This document shows positions 41,842-50,563 of a DNA stretch of 64,000 bases, in pieces. A model generated the notes under the pieces. It worked only from the letters and a program-made list of their open reading frames with translations, had not been told where the DNA came from and did not search any database. The stretch's first letter is position 1. Each line of letters starts with the position of its first letter. Source of the stretch: Oscillospiraceae bacterium (lineage in GTDB: Bacteria; Bacillota; Clostridia; Oscillospirales; Acutalibacteraceae); assembly GCA_022508805.1 (NCBI GenBank), contig JAFLUM010000007.1, positions 54,674 to 118,673 on the forward strand. The letters are read 5' to 3'. The position numbers and the translations under genes were made by a program.

Positions 41842-44135
41842 GCAAATTCAACCATTCATTCAAATTGACAGAAAAAACGGACACCTGTCGGATATACTCC
41901 TGCGGTGAAAACACTGCGCGCATAGATTTTGTGAGTGATAGCTGCATTCGTGTGGCAGTCTATAAAAATGATGCGATGATGCTGCCGACATTCTCCGTTG
42001 ACCCCGAGAATAAATTTTCAGCAAACGGACGCGACAGACTGGACACTGCGGGATTTAAAACGTTCGTGCCGAATGTCACTTATACCGACAGTACAGAGCG
42101 TTTTTCCCTGCCCTGCGGTATTACGGCGGAGCTGCAAACCGATAATTTTCTTTTAAAATATTATCTCGGTGACTCTCTTTTGTTCGCCGACAGAGCGCCC
42201 CTTGCCTATAATTTTGCAAACGAATTCGGCAAAGAGACATATCACTACATAACAAGGGCAGAGAATGAGCGGATATTCGGACTTGGCGACAAAACAGGTG
42301 AGCTGAATAAGGCGGGCAGAGCCTTCAGAATTGAAACCACCGACTGTATGGGCTATGACGCCGGGGAAAGCGATCCGCTTTATAAGCATATCCCCTTTTA
42401 TATCTGCGAAAATGATGTGGGCTGTTACGGAATATTCTATGACACGGCCGCCACGTCATATATTGATTTAGGTAAAGAGATAAACAATTACTATCCGCCT
42501 TATAAATACTTTAAGACCGAGGACGAATGTCTCGTTTATTATGTGTTTTTCGGCACGAAACTGTCGGTTTTACAGCAGTTTGCGTGTACTTGCGGCAAGC
42601 AGGCTTTCCCGCCCAAATGGAGCTTTGATTACTGCGCAAGCACTATGGCGTATACGGATGCACCCGATTCCGAGCGTAAAATGCAGGAATTTACGGGAAA
42701 GCTTACGGAAACCGACCTGTCCTGTAAAGGCTTTTACCTTTCGTCAGGATATACATCCATCGGCGATCAGCGATATGTTTTTAACTGGAACCGTGAAAAA
42801 TTCCCCGAGCCGAAAGAGTTTATCACGGACTTTTCAAAGCTCGGCATTGAGATAATACCGAATATCAAGCCTGCGTTTCTTAACAGTCACCCGTTGTACA
42901 AATATATAGCGGATAACGGTTGGTTTATAAAGAATCCCGACGGTACGCCGTTTTTAACACAGTTTTGGGACGGTCTGGGCAGTTATCTTGACTTCACGAA
43001 CGCGGATGCTTTTGAATTTTGGAAAAGCAAGGTCACCGAGACACTGCTTGATTACGGAATTAAGGCTACTTGGAACGACAACAATGAATTCGATATCCGC
43101 GACTGTGATGCATTAGCAACAGGCTTTGGCAACGGAACGGTCAATGCAGCGGAAATACGTCCCATTTTGACCTATCTTATGGTCGCCGCATCTTATCAGG
43201 CTCAAACAGCGAAAAATCCAAAGCTTCGCCCGTTTTTGTCCACACGCAGCGGCAATATTGCCGTCCGCCGCTTTGCACAGACCTGGTCGGGCGACAACCG
43301 AACTGAATTTTGCGATCTGCGCTATTGCCATTATATTGGGCTTACGATGTCGCTTTCGGGTTTATACTTTTACGGGCACGACGTAGGCGGATTTCACGGA
43401 GATATGCCATCGAGAGAGTTGCTGCTCAGGTGGCTGCAGCACGGAATTTTTGAACCGCGTTTTACTATCCATTCCTGGAACCGCGACGGCTCTGCGACGA
43501 TGCCGTGGAGCTACCCTGATATTCTCCCCGCAGTGCGCGGTCTGTTCGCAGAGCGTAAACAGCTTTTACCGTATATTTACAACTGTGCCTATAACGCAGC
43601 GGAGTATGAAATCCCAATGAACGCGCCGACATTTTTGTATTATGACGACAAAAAGCTTTATGAGTATCCTGATGTAATGATGCTCGGAAAAGATATTCTT
43701 GTTGCCTTCGCCTTTGACGAAGGCAAAGACACGGTTTGCACGTATCTGCCCAAAGGCTCGGACTGGTATTTAGACGGCAAGCTGTATTCGGGCGATCAAG
43801 CGGTAGAGCTTACCGTGCCGCCCACTGCAAAAATGCCTTATTTTGTCCGCAGCGGATGTGTATTACCTACCGATGAGTCTAAATATGGGTTTAAGTCAGA
43901 AGAAAAACTTGTTTTTACTGTCTATCCGCTGAAAAACGGCAGCTTTGAAAGTGACTTTTTTACGGACGACGGCGTGAGTTTTGAATATCAAAACAATCAA
44001 TGCGTTCATTTAAAATTCACCGTAAGCTGTAATTCGGAATCGGTCACGGTAAGCTATAAAAACACAGGTGAAATACCCCTTGAGCCAAATATCCGCCTTT
44101 GTCCGCAGGACGGCAGAAAGCTTATAGTTATATAG
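41838..44135 (+). CDS. GH31 alpha-glycosidase (alpha-glucosidase/alpha-xylosidase type)
   Basis: A 765-residue cytoplasmic enzyme. An N-terminal beta domain has the ERIFGLGDKTGELNKAGR segment and precedes the TIM barrel. Nucleophile Asp414 in ATWNDNNEFD and acid/base Asp486 in WSGDNRTE are in place, followed by DVGGFHGDMP and the substrate-side FTIHSWNRDG. The family acts on alpha-glucosides or alpha-xylosides; the WNDNNEF motif does not settle which. It starts in a 4-base overlap with the carboxylesterase and ends at a strong bidirectional terminator. Confidence 0.92.
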   Translation: MSKFNHSFKLTEKTDTCRIYSCGENTARIDFVSDSCIRVAVYKNDAMMLPTFSVDPENKFSANGRDRLDTAGFKTFVPNVTYTDSTERFSLPCGITAELQTDNFLLKYYLGDSLLFADRAPLAYNFANEFGKETYHYITRAENERIFGLGDKTGELNKAGRAFRIETTDCMGYDAGESDPLYKHIPFYICENDVGCYGIFYDTAATSYIDLGKEINNYYPPYKYFKTEDECLVYYVFFGTKLSVLQQFACTCGKQAFPPKWSFDYCASTMAYTDAPDSERKMQEFTGKLTETDLSCKGFYLSSGYTSIGDQRYVFNWNREKFPEPKEFITDFSKLGIEIIPNIKPAFLNSHPLYKYIADNGWFIKNPDGTPFLTQFWDGLGSYLDFTNADAFEFWKSKVTETLLDYGIKATWNDNNEFDIRDCDALATGFGNGTVNAAEIRPILTYLMVAASYQAQTAKNPKLRPFLSTRSGNIAVRRFAQTWSGDNRTEFCDLRYCHYIGLTMSLSGLYFYGHDVGGFHGDMPSRELLLRWLQHGIFEPRFTIHSWNRDGSATMPWSYPDILPAVRGLFAERKQLLPYIYNCAYNAAEYEIPMNAPTFLYYDDKKLYEYPDVMMLGKDILVAFAFDEGKDTVCTYLPKGSDWYLDGKLYSGDQAVELTVPPTAKMPYFVRSGCVLPTDESKYGFKSEEKLVFTVYPLKNGSFESDFFTDDGVSFEYQNNQCVHLKFTVSCNSESVTVSYKNTGEIPLEPNIRLCPQDGRKLIVI

Positions 44136-44138
44136 AAA

Positions 44139-44170
44139 AACGGAGCAGTTCGGCTGAACTGCTCCGTTAC
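44139..44170. terminator. bidirectional intrinsic terminator
   Basis: AACGGAGCAGTTC (44139-44151), loop GGCT, GAACTGCTCCGTT (44156-44168), a perfect 13-bp stem between convergent GH31 and GH51 genes. Confidence 0.85.
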
Positions 44171-44184
44171 TTTATTAAATTGTT

Positions 44185-46950
44185 TTATCCTTTTGTAATT
44201 CTTATAACCGTTGCACTGTATTTGGGAACGGTGTAGTTAAAGCTATCGGAAAGTCCCGAAACGGTAAACTCTTCCATAATAACAGCCTCAGGCTGACCAA
44301 GAATATTCTCAATTTCAAGGTCATCGCCCGCAACCTGATATACGGTCGCCGTGTCACCAACGCTTGCCACACCCGAAATGTCAATGGCAAACATACGGGA
44401 AATGTCGGTCACGTTGACCAGCTTAATGATGATATCGCCGCTCTCATCAGTGCTTACTACCTGATAGGCCTCAGCCTCGGCAGGATAGCTGGAATCGTAA
44501 TCCACATAAAGCTCGTCGTCAACATAGCATTGAACCCTTGTTCCGTTGACCACTACCTTTAAGTTATAAGTTTTGCCTGTTTCAGCCGTAAAGTCTTTCA
44601 CCGTGCCGGGAAGTTGACCTGTTTTATCGCCGTCATTAAGGTGCTGTAAACAGGAGATTGTGTTACCCCAACCGCCGAGATTCCAGAAATAGTTGTTTTC
44701 GGTATCCTGTACGGCGAACGGAATAAGGAAGCCCTCATTACCGTCAAGCTTTGTCGCCTCAACGGTAAAGGTGTAATTTGTCCAATCCTTTTCGCCGAAA
44801 TATGCAACTGAACCTGTTTCGCTGTATTTCATTGCGGTGTTTGACTGGCTGAGCTTGCCGTCCTTAATTTTAAAATTGCCGTCAGTGGGACGGTCCCAAT
44901 TCTTTCTGAGGCTACTGCCTTTAGAAAAATCGTCCTCGCCGAGTATCTCACCTGTATCATTGTTTACGATTTTGACGTTATCAAATTCCGCCGCTGTTTC
45001 CCAAGTACCGACTCCGACCATACCCGTAAAAGTGGGTTGCTCGACTGCAGCACCTTGAAGGTCAGAGAACAGCAGCTTTGTGCCTGTGTTAGTTGAAAAC
45101 AGCTTTTGTACATAGTAGTTTATTGAACCTATGGAAGAGCTGTTATTGAGCCAAATAAGATCGGGTGACCAATGTCCCACACCCTCCACGGCAGCACTGC
45201 CGAACAGCGGAGCATAAGCCGCCATACGGACAATATCACCGTTTCTTTCAAGTCCCGTCATATATGCTGCCTCAGCGATAGCGGAACGGAGCTTGTTAGA
45301 GAGTGATGCATATTCACCTACAAATACCTGAATAGCGCCGCCGTATACGGTATCGGTCATATTTGCGACATCTCTTTTGTAATTACTCTCGTCATAATAG
45401 TCGGCATGCTTTAAGAACCAATCGGGGTCACGGTAATAGTGATGATCGGTAGCACCCGCGAAATCTGCGGCGTTGGTGCTGTTCCCTAACTGCTCTTTTG
45501 CATATTCGTATGAGAGCTTATACATATCACTTGATGTTCCCTCGCTTGCGCCCGAAGAATAAATAAGCTCAATTCCCTTGTACAGCTCGGGATCCTTTGC
45601 CTTAGCCTCATTAAAAGCATCGAGGAATGCCTGATAACGCTCAAAATATTCGTTGCCCTCGTTCTCGTTGCCTATGCAGATATATTTAAGCTGGAAGGGC
45701 TCTTCGTGACCGAGGTCTGCTCTGACCCTGCCCCATGTGGTGGATGCGTCACCGCGGCAAAACTCAACGAGGTCCAGCATATCCTGAATATACTGCTCAA
45801 AAAGCTCTGACTCCATAACGACTCCGTGCATTCCGCGCATCTGGCAGTAAAGTCCGCAGTTAAGTACGGGAACTCCCACAGCGCCGATATCCTCGGCAAG
45901 CTGGAAATACTCAAAAAAGCCTAAACCGTAGGACATAAAGCTGGGCCACTGATCGTCCGTCGTATTGGGATTAGTCCAAATATTTATGTCCTGCTTTCTT
46001 GCGGCAACATCGCCGTATTTGCCGTTGAACAGGAGCGGCTGACCGTCTTTATCAACACCTATGGAGTTCTTCCACTTATATGTAATTCTTTCGCTGTAGC
46101 CCTCAGTCACACAGCCACCGGGGAAGCGGATGAATTTGGGATGAAGCTCCTCAAGGAGCGTTGCCAAATCGTTTCTCATACCGTTTTCTCTGCCCTTGTA
46201 CGTATCAGCAGGGAAAAGCGATACCATATCGAACGCCGCTGAGCCGCCGTCGATAAGTACCTGCAAAGTCACGCCCTCTCTTGCGGTGACGGATGAGGTA
46301 AGCGAAAGCGAATATTTTTCCCAAGTATCGGTAATGCTGTCTATCTTAGCCTCTGCGGCTACCGAGTCGCCCGCCATAATGCGGACATTTACAGCCCCTG
46401 TATAGCCGTCTATTCCGCGAGCGTATACGGAGAATTTGTATTCCGCACCGCTTTCAACGGATATGCCGTCCAACAGACCCACATTTTCAATACCCGCCTG
46501 AGCACTGCTGTTATTCTCAAGAACAAGATAATTTGTATTATTCTCGTTAAGACAGTTTTCTTTGTCGTTAATTTTGACCCGGGCGTTTGCCTCGTTCACG
46601 GTTCTCCAGCCGTAAAGCTGGTCACCTGCGGCAAGCTCAGTGAACTCAAAAGAGCGGTTGGCTATTTTTTCCGCATAAAGACCACCGTCCGCAGCGAAAT
46701 TGATATCCTCAAAGAAAATTCCGAAAAGCAGGTCGCTGATATCATGAATTTCGTTTGCGGCATCGATGCTGAGCGTATAATCAGCAGCATCGACATCATA
46801 TGCAGTAACCTTATTGACAAATTCTTTATTTACGTCAATTGGTTCGGGCTGCTCAACAGGCTTTGGGGTACAACTACTAAGAATCAGCAAAGAAAGTATA
46901 ATAAGCACTGCCAACGCCGAACGGCATTTTGATAATGAAGAATTTTTCAT
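44185..46950 (-). CDS. GH51 alpha-L-arabinofuranosidase, surface lipoprotein
   Basis: A 921-residue exported enzyme. The signal sequence ends in a lipobox (LSSC) with acylated Cys, then a PEQP-rich linker. GH51 body: FGIFFEDINFAADGGLYAE, a carbohydrate-binding jelly roll inserted after it, FPGGCVTEGY, acid/base Glu429 in GNENEGNE and nucleophile Glu546 in VGEYASLS. After the barrel a second, LamG/DUF1080-like segment (about 660-810) interrupts the C-terminal beta domain, which ends YTVPKYSATVIRI. The start at 46950 follows GGAGGATCATTT. It is the only glycosidase here with clear surface attachment, so it probably trims arabinan side chains before uptake. Confidence 0.92.
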   Translation of the reverse strand: MKNSSLSKCRSALAVLIILSLLILSSCTPKPVEQPEPIDVNKEFVNKVTAYDVDAADYTLSIDAANEIHDISDLLFGIFFEDINFAADGGLYAEKIANRSFEFTELAAGDQLYGWRTVNEANARVKINDKENCLNENNTNYLVLENNSSAQAGIENVGLLDGISVESGAEYKFSVYARGIDGYTGAVNVRIMAGDSVAAEAKIDSITDTWEKYSLSLTSSVTAREGVTLQVLIDGGSAAFDMVSLFPADTYKGRENGMRNDLATLLEELHPKFIRFPGGCVTEGYSERITYKWKNSIGVDKDGQPLLFNGKYGDVAARKQDINIWTNPNTTDDQWPSFMSYGLGFFEYFQLAEDIGAVGVPVLNCGLYCQMRGMHGVVMESELFEQYIQDMLDLVEFCRGDASTTWGRVRADLGHEEPFQLKYICIGNENEGNEYFERYQAFLDAFNEAKAKDPELYKGIELIYSSGASEGTSSDMYKLSYEYAKEQLGNSTNAADFAGATDHHYYRDPDWFLKHADYYDESNYKRDVANMTDTVYGGAIQVFVGEYASLSNKLRSAIAEAAYMTGLERNGDIVRMAAYAPLFGSAAVEGVGHWSPDLIWLNNSSSIGSINYYVQKLFSTNTGTKLLFSDLQGAAVEQPTFTGMVGVGTWETAAEFDNVKIVNNDTGEILGEDDFSKGSSLRKNWDRPTDGNFKIKDGKLSQSNTAMKYSETGSVAYFGEKDWTNYTFTVEATKLDGNEGFLIPFAVQDTENNYFWNLGGWGNTISCLQHLNDGDKTGQLPGTVKDFTAETGKTYNLKVVVNGTRVQCYVDDELYVDYDSSYPAEAEAYQVVSTDESGDIIIKLVNVTDISRMFAIDISGVASVGDTATVYQVAGDDLEIENILGQPEAVIMEEFTVSGLSDSFNYTVPKYSATVIRITKG

Positions 46951-46979
46951 AAATGATCCTCCAACCAATATTTTCCCAT

Positions 46980-47008
46980 ATTTTAACATATTATTTTGTC
47001 ACAGGCAA
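46980..47008 (-). promoter_or_regulatory. promoter for GH51 gene
   Basis: Minus strand: -35 TTGCCT (47003-47008), 17-base spacer, -10 TAAAAT (46980-46985). The -35 overlaps a GGCAAG/CTTGCC hairpin (47004-47036) that also covers the GH43-like stop codon. Confidence 0.5.
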
Positions 47009-47027
47009 GAATATAAAAATTTTTTAT

Positions 47028-47951
47028 TTACTTGCCGAAATGATAGACGAGTGCATCATACTGTTCGTCCGTTATTTGAATGACCGAGCCGTGGCGTGGA
47101 TTTACGTCAAAGCTGTAATCACTTCTGTCTAAAGCGGCAAAATGCTCCATATCGGTGGTCTGCTGGGCAAAATATCTGTTTTTGCCGTATTCGTCCATTA
47201 TCATCACCCAAGTGTCCGTGCCCGTAATATTGTACATTGCACTGCCCTCAACACCTGACGGTGCAAGCGATACCACCGTCGGCGGGTCAATATACGGTCC
47301 TTTCAGCTTATCCGCCGTGACATAGGCGATGGTTTGATCCTCGTCGTGCTTAAAATACATATAATATTTGCCGTTAAGGGGACTTTTGATAATATCCGCA
47401 TCAATGGTCTGTATCCCCTCCCGTGCATAGAGGAGCTTTGGTACGGTCAGCGTTTTGAAATCCGTTGTATAAGCGTAATACATGGCGGCGCTGTCGTTTT
47501 CCACCGTGGAATTCGCCCAATAGACCATATGCTTTTGCTCATTTTCATCCCATACCGACTGCGGTGCCCACGCTCGTGTGGTAGCGGCAAATTCGCCGCC
47601 GAAATCACGGATATCTATCACCGTTTCGTCAGTCCAGTGAATAAGGTCTTGGGATCTCCACGTTATCAGAGCGTGATTAGAGAGCCAGCCCTCCTCACAT
47701 TTCATATCAGTGCCGACTATGTAAAAATATCCGTCCCTGCCGTTAAGTATAAACGGGTCACGAACACACAGTTTACCCTTAGTCTGTTTTATAACAGGCT
47801 CGTTACCGTTAAGCGCCTCAAAATTATATCCGTCACGGCTGACAGCTAAGTGAATGCGCTCCTGTTCGGGCTTGTTACCAACAAAATAGCAAAAAAGATA
47901 TTTGCCGCCCTTGCTTACGGCGGGTTTTGAAAGCATTGTATTTTCGGACAT
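47028..47951 (-). CDS. GH43-like beta-propeller glycosidase
   Basis: A 307-residue cytoplasmic protein with five-bladed propeller features of clan GH-F: VRDPFIL with a likely base Asp, YIVGTDM, a blade strand WAPQSVWDENEQKHMVYWAN, the DADIIK segment, and VEGSAMY with a likely acid Glu. It is shorter than most GH43 enzymes and lacks accessory domains. SD GGAAAGGA precedes ATG 47951. A paralogue is divergent from it across 137 bases. Specificity (arabinofuranosidase, xylosidase or galactosidase) cannot be read. Confidence 0.82.
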   Translation of the reverse strand: MSENTMLSKPAVSKGGKYLFCYFVGNKPEQERIHLAVSRDGYNFEALNGNEPVIKQTKGKLCVRDPFILNGRDGYFYIVGTDMKCEEGWLSNHALITWRSQDLIHWTDETVIDIRDFGGEFAATTRAWAPQSVWDENEQKHMVYWANSTVENDSAAMYYAYTTDFKTLTVPKLLYAREGIQTIDADIIKSPLNGKYYMYFKHDEDQTIAYVTADKLKGPYIDPPTVVSLAPSGVEGSAMYNITGTDTWVMIMDEYGKNRYFAQQTTDMEHFAALDRSDYSFDVNPRHGSVIQITDEQYDALVYHFGK

Positions 47952-48002
47952 TTTATTTTTCCTTTCCGTTTAATATTTGTTCGCGAAAAGCTAAAAAAAC
48001 TA

Positions 48003-48030
48003 TTGACTGTAAACCTCGTTAGGTTATAAA
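48003..48030 (+). promoter_or_regulatory. promoter of the second GH43-like gene with internal palindrome
   Basis: -35 TTGACT (48003-48008), 16-base spacer, -10 TATAAA (48025-48030). The spacer contains AACCT-CGTT-AGGTT, a 5-bp inverted repeat that could be an operator. Confidence 0.5.
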
Positions 48031-48088
48031 ATTATTTTATCATTTCAGCAATTAAGTTGTCAATTAAATGAAAGGAACACATAAAAAT

Positions 48089-49021
48089 ATGCCGTATCTT
48101 TTTACACATTTTAAAGAAAAAATAACTCCCGACGGCGAACAGGTATATTTCGGCGTAAGCCATGACGGGTACAACTGGGAACAATTGAACGGCGGTGAGC
48201 CTATACTCACAAGTATATTGGGCGAAAAAGGCTGCCGTGATATTGAGATAGTGAGGCTTCACACAGGCGGATTTGTGATACTCACAACCGATCTGTCCAT
48301 TGCATACCGTATGGACGAGAACCATTGGGTAGACTGGAAAAAGGTCAACAGCTCGGGCAGTAAATGCCTTTGCATGTGGAAAACCGACGATTTAATAAAT
48401 TTCTTTGAGCAGCGGCTCATATATTTTGGCAGGGATGATTTCGGCTGTCTTTGGGCGCCCGAGGTGTTTTTTGATGAGGAAAATGAGGAATATCTTATCC
48501 ACTGGGGTTCGACGGTAAAAGAGGACAACTTTACCCATATGTCAATATACTGTTGTACAACCAAGGATTTTGAGACATTTTCTGAGCCGAAGCTATATTT
48601 CACAAAAAACAACGAAATTCTTGATACTCATATTGCAAAGGTCGGTGATACATATCATCTGTTTTATAAAAACGCCGATTGCCCGCCGATGAATATGCAT
48701 GCCGTATCAAAGAGCCTTTACGGTCCCTTTGAACACGATGAGCAGCTTGAAAAATATATGGCAAATCTTGACCGCCCGGGTTCATACGAAGCCCCCACCA
48801 CCTACACCCTGCCCGACGGCAAATGGTGCCTGATGCTGGACTTTTTCGGCTGTGAACGCGAGAAAATGGGTTATGTTCCCTTTGTGTCGTCAAAACCGGG
48901 AGATGCAAATTTTGAGCGTGTGCCCGAGCTGTTTTCTTTTCCCTACGGCTTTAAGCACGGCAGAGTGATAGAGATAACCGAAGCGGAATACGACAGGCTG
49001 AAAAGCCACTACAAAAACTGA
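48089..49021 (+). CDS. GH43-like beta-propeller glycosidase, divergent paralogue
   Basis: A 310-residue protein that parallels its divergent neighbour: FGVSHDGYNWEQLNGGEPIL versus the neighbour's AVSRDGYNFEALNGNEPVI, a WAPEVFFDEENEEYLIHW blade, and similar C-termini (HGRVIEIT and HGSVIQIT). Candidate acid/base residues are Asp in GCRDIEIV and Glu in SYEAPTTYTL. Start at ATG 48089; the AAAGGA SD lies about 12 bases before it, and an ATG at 48068 is also in frame. No signal peptide, so cytoplasmic. The two paralogues probably act on related linkages. Confidence 0.8.
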   Translation: MPYLFTHFKEKITPDGEQVYFGVSHDGYNWEQLNGGEPILTSILGEKGCRDIEIVRLHTGGFVILTTDLSIAYRMDENHWVDWKKVNSSGSKCLCMWKTDDLINFFEQRLIYFGRDDFGCLWAPEVFFDEENEEYLIHWGSTVKEDNFTHMSIYCCTTKDFETFSEPKLYFTKNNEILDTHIAKVGDTYHLFYKNADCPPMNMHAVSKSLYGPFEHDEQLEKYMANLDRPGSYEAPTTYTLPDGKWCLMLDFFGCEREKMGYVPFVSSKPGDANFERVPELFSFPYGFKHGRVIEITEAEYDRLKSHYKN

Positions 49022-49022
49022 C

Positions 49023-49063
49023 AAAAATATCCCGACTGCGAAATGCAGTTGGGATATTTTTTT
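49023..49063. terminator. bidirectional intrinsic terminator
   Basis: A 16-bp stem, AAAATATCCCGACTGC with GCAGTTGGGATATTTT, loop GAAAT, then TTTT. Confidence 0.85.
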
Positions 49064-49069
49064 ATATAT

Positions 49070-50026
49070 TCATTCTCTATTCGGTGTGAGTTTTTCCACC
49101 GCACTGTCAAGCCAGCCGATAATATCGGCATAAACCTCTTTTCGGTTAAGCTCATTGAGTATTTCGTGACGAGCTCCGTCATAGAGTTTAAGTGTTACCC
49201 CTGCGTGACCGGTCTTTTTAAGCATTTTATATACCTCTTTTACGCCCTTTGAGTAGTCGCCCACAGGATCCATAGTGCCGGATGCCAGCAGTATAGGCAT
49301 ATGCAGCGGAACGGAATTGTACCATCTGCGCGAGGATACCTGTTTTAGCATCGTGAACATTGCTTTCATTCCGCTGACGGTATACCCAAAGCCGCAAAGA
49401 TCGTCATCGATAAAGCTGTCGACCTCCGCATTGTCCCGCGACGTCCAATCAAATTCCGTACGCTTTTCGGTTTTGCGGTTATATGCGCCGAATGCCATTG
49501 TATCCAACAGCTCCGAACGGTACATAGGTCCGTTTTGTTTGATCAGCGTATTTGCATAGTGCAGTCCGACTCCCAGCGCAGCGTTCTCACCGCTTGTGCC
49601 GATGTATATAGCTCCGTCAAGCAAATAGCCGTATTTTGCAGTATATTTTCGGGCGATAAGCGAGCCCATACCTTGTCCCAGCATAAAAAGAGGTACATCG
49701 GGATATTCATTCTTGATTATATCCGTAAGAGATTTCAGATCCTCAATAAAATGCTCCTCACCGTCAGTCTCACCGAAAAAGCCCAGCATATCGCTGTCTG
49801 TGACGGACGAGCCGTGACCTATATGGTCACTGACAAACACCGCATAGCCGTTTTTACAAAGCTCCATAGCAAATCGTGCATAGCGACCCGAATACTCCGC
49901 CATACCGTGAGATATTTGAACGACTCCCTTGATAGCGCCGTAATCAATCGGAGCGGCACTTTGAGCGTAAATGTCGCACAGTCCCGAATGTGACGGGAAG
50001 GTATATTCGTTAGTTAAAAAGTCCAA
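49070..50026 (-). CDS. S33/monoacylglycerol-lipase-type hydrolase with Ser-to-Gly nucleophile change
   Basis: A 318-residue alpha/beta hydrolase of the Hydrolase_4 (monoglyceride-lipase-like) group. ISHGMAEYSGRY with the oxyanion loop and SDHIGHG are typical. The expected nucleophile elbow GHSMG is GQGMG here, with Gly119 where serine should be; the codon is GGT. The acid (DPVGD) and histidine (ARHEILNE) are kept. This looks like a catalytically inactive or altered form, unless a sequencing error is involved. The start is uncertain: TTG 50026 follows AGGTGA, or GTG 50035. It lies alone between terminators. Confidence 0.82.
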   Translation of the reverse strand: MDFLTNEYTFPSHSGLCDIYAQSAAPIDYGAIKGVVQISHGMAEYSGRYARFAMELCKNGYAVFVSDHIGHGSSVTDSDMLGFFGETDGEEHFIEDLKSLTDIIKNEYPDVPLFMLGQGMGSLIARKYTAKYGYLLDGAIYIGTSGENAALGVGLHYANTLIKQNGPMYRSELLDTMAFGAYNRKTEKRTEFDWTSRDNAEVDSFIDDDLCGFGYTVSGMKAMFTMLKQVSSRRWYNSVPLHMPILLASGTMDPVGDYSKGVKEVYKMLKKTGHAGVTLKLYDGARHEILNELNRKEVYADIIGWLDSAVEKLTPNRE

Positions 50027-50162
50027 AAAAATCACCTTGAGTAATTTCTAATGCACTTATTTTATCATATATCACGGTGGTTTTCTACAAATTTTGCACA
50101 TTTTAGGCATATATCACAATTTGCAATCCTCTTTATTAGTTATAAAACACAAAATAAAACAG

Positions 50163-50191
50163 TTGAAATCGTGAAAAAAATATGGTACAAT
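50163..50191 (+). promoter_or_regulatory. promoter of tRNA-Ala
   Basis: -35 TTGAAA (50163-50168), 17-base spacer, -10 TACAAT (50186-50191), 12 bases before the tRNA 5' end. Confidence 0.6.
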
Positions 50192-50203
50192 ATTTTAAAA
50201 TAT

Positions 50204-50279
<76 letters not shown>

Positions 50280-50281
50280 AC

Positions 50282-50320
50282 AAAAAGCCTGATTTGTCAA
50301 ACAGACAAATCAGGCTTTTT
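50282..50320 (+). terminator. terminator of tRNA-Ala
   Basis: A perfect 17-bp stem, arms 50282-50298 and 50304-50320, loop AAACA, ending in five T. Confidence 0.85.
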
Positions 50321-50321
50321 G

Positions 50322-50452
50322 AATGATGTTTGCCTTCGACCAATGATGCCGCTTGCGCTAATGATGTCGGCCTCGCCAAATGCAATAAGGCAAACATCGC
50401 ATCATTGCGAGGGACAAGAGCAACATCATATCGCCGCAGGCGATGCATCATT
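50322..50452. repeat. dispersed repeat element, copy 1 (about 131 bp)
   Basis: Begins AATGATGTTTGCC and ends GGCGATGCATCATT; the AATGATG/CATCATT ends are inverted. Internal GCTAATGATGTCGG and AAATGCAATAAGGC segments recur, with small changes, in the shorter copy at 63397-63462 (opposite orientation). The element has no ORF and sits against a tRNA terminator. It resembles a REP/MITE-type element. Confidence 0.65.
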
Positions 50453-50490
50453 AATCATGAAAAACAAGTTTAAAAACTGTATTTTACACG

Positions 50491-50525
50491 AAAAAGCACG
50501 CCTGCTCTATGCAAGTGTGCTTTTT
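50491..50525. terminator. intrinsic terminator after GPH symporter gene
   Basis: AAAAAGCAC (50491-50499) pairs with GTGCTTTTT (50517-50525). T runs on both strands. Confidence 0.65.
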
Positions 50526-50563
50526 CTTATCTGTGAATATTTTGATTTGAACATTATAAAGCT

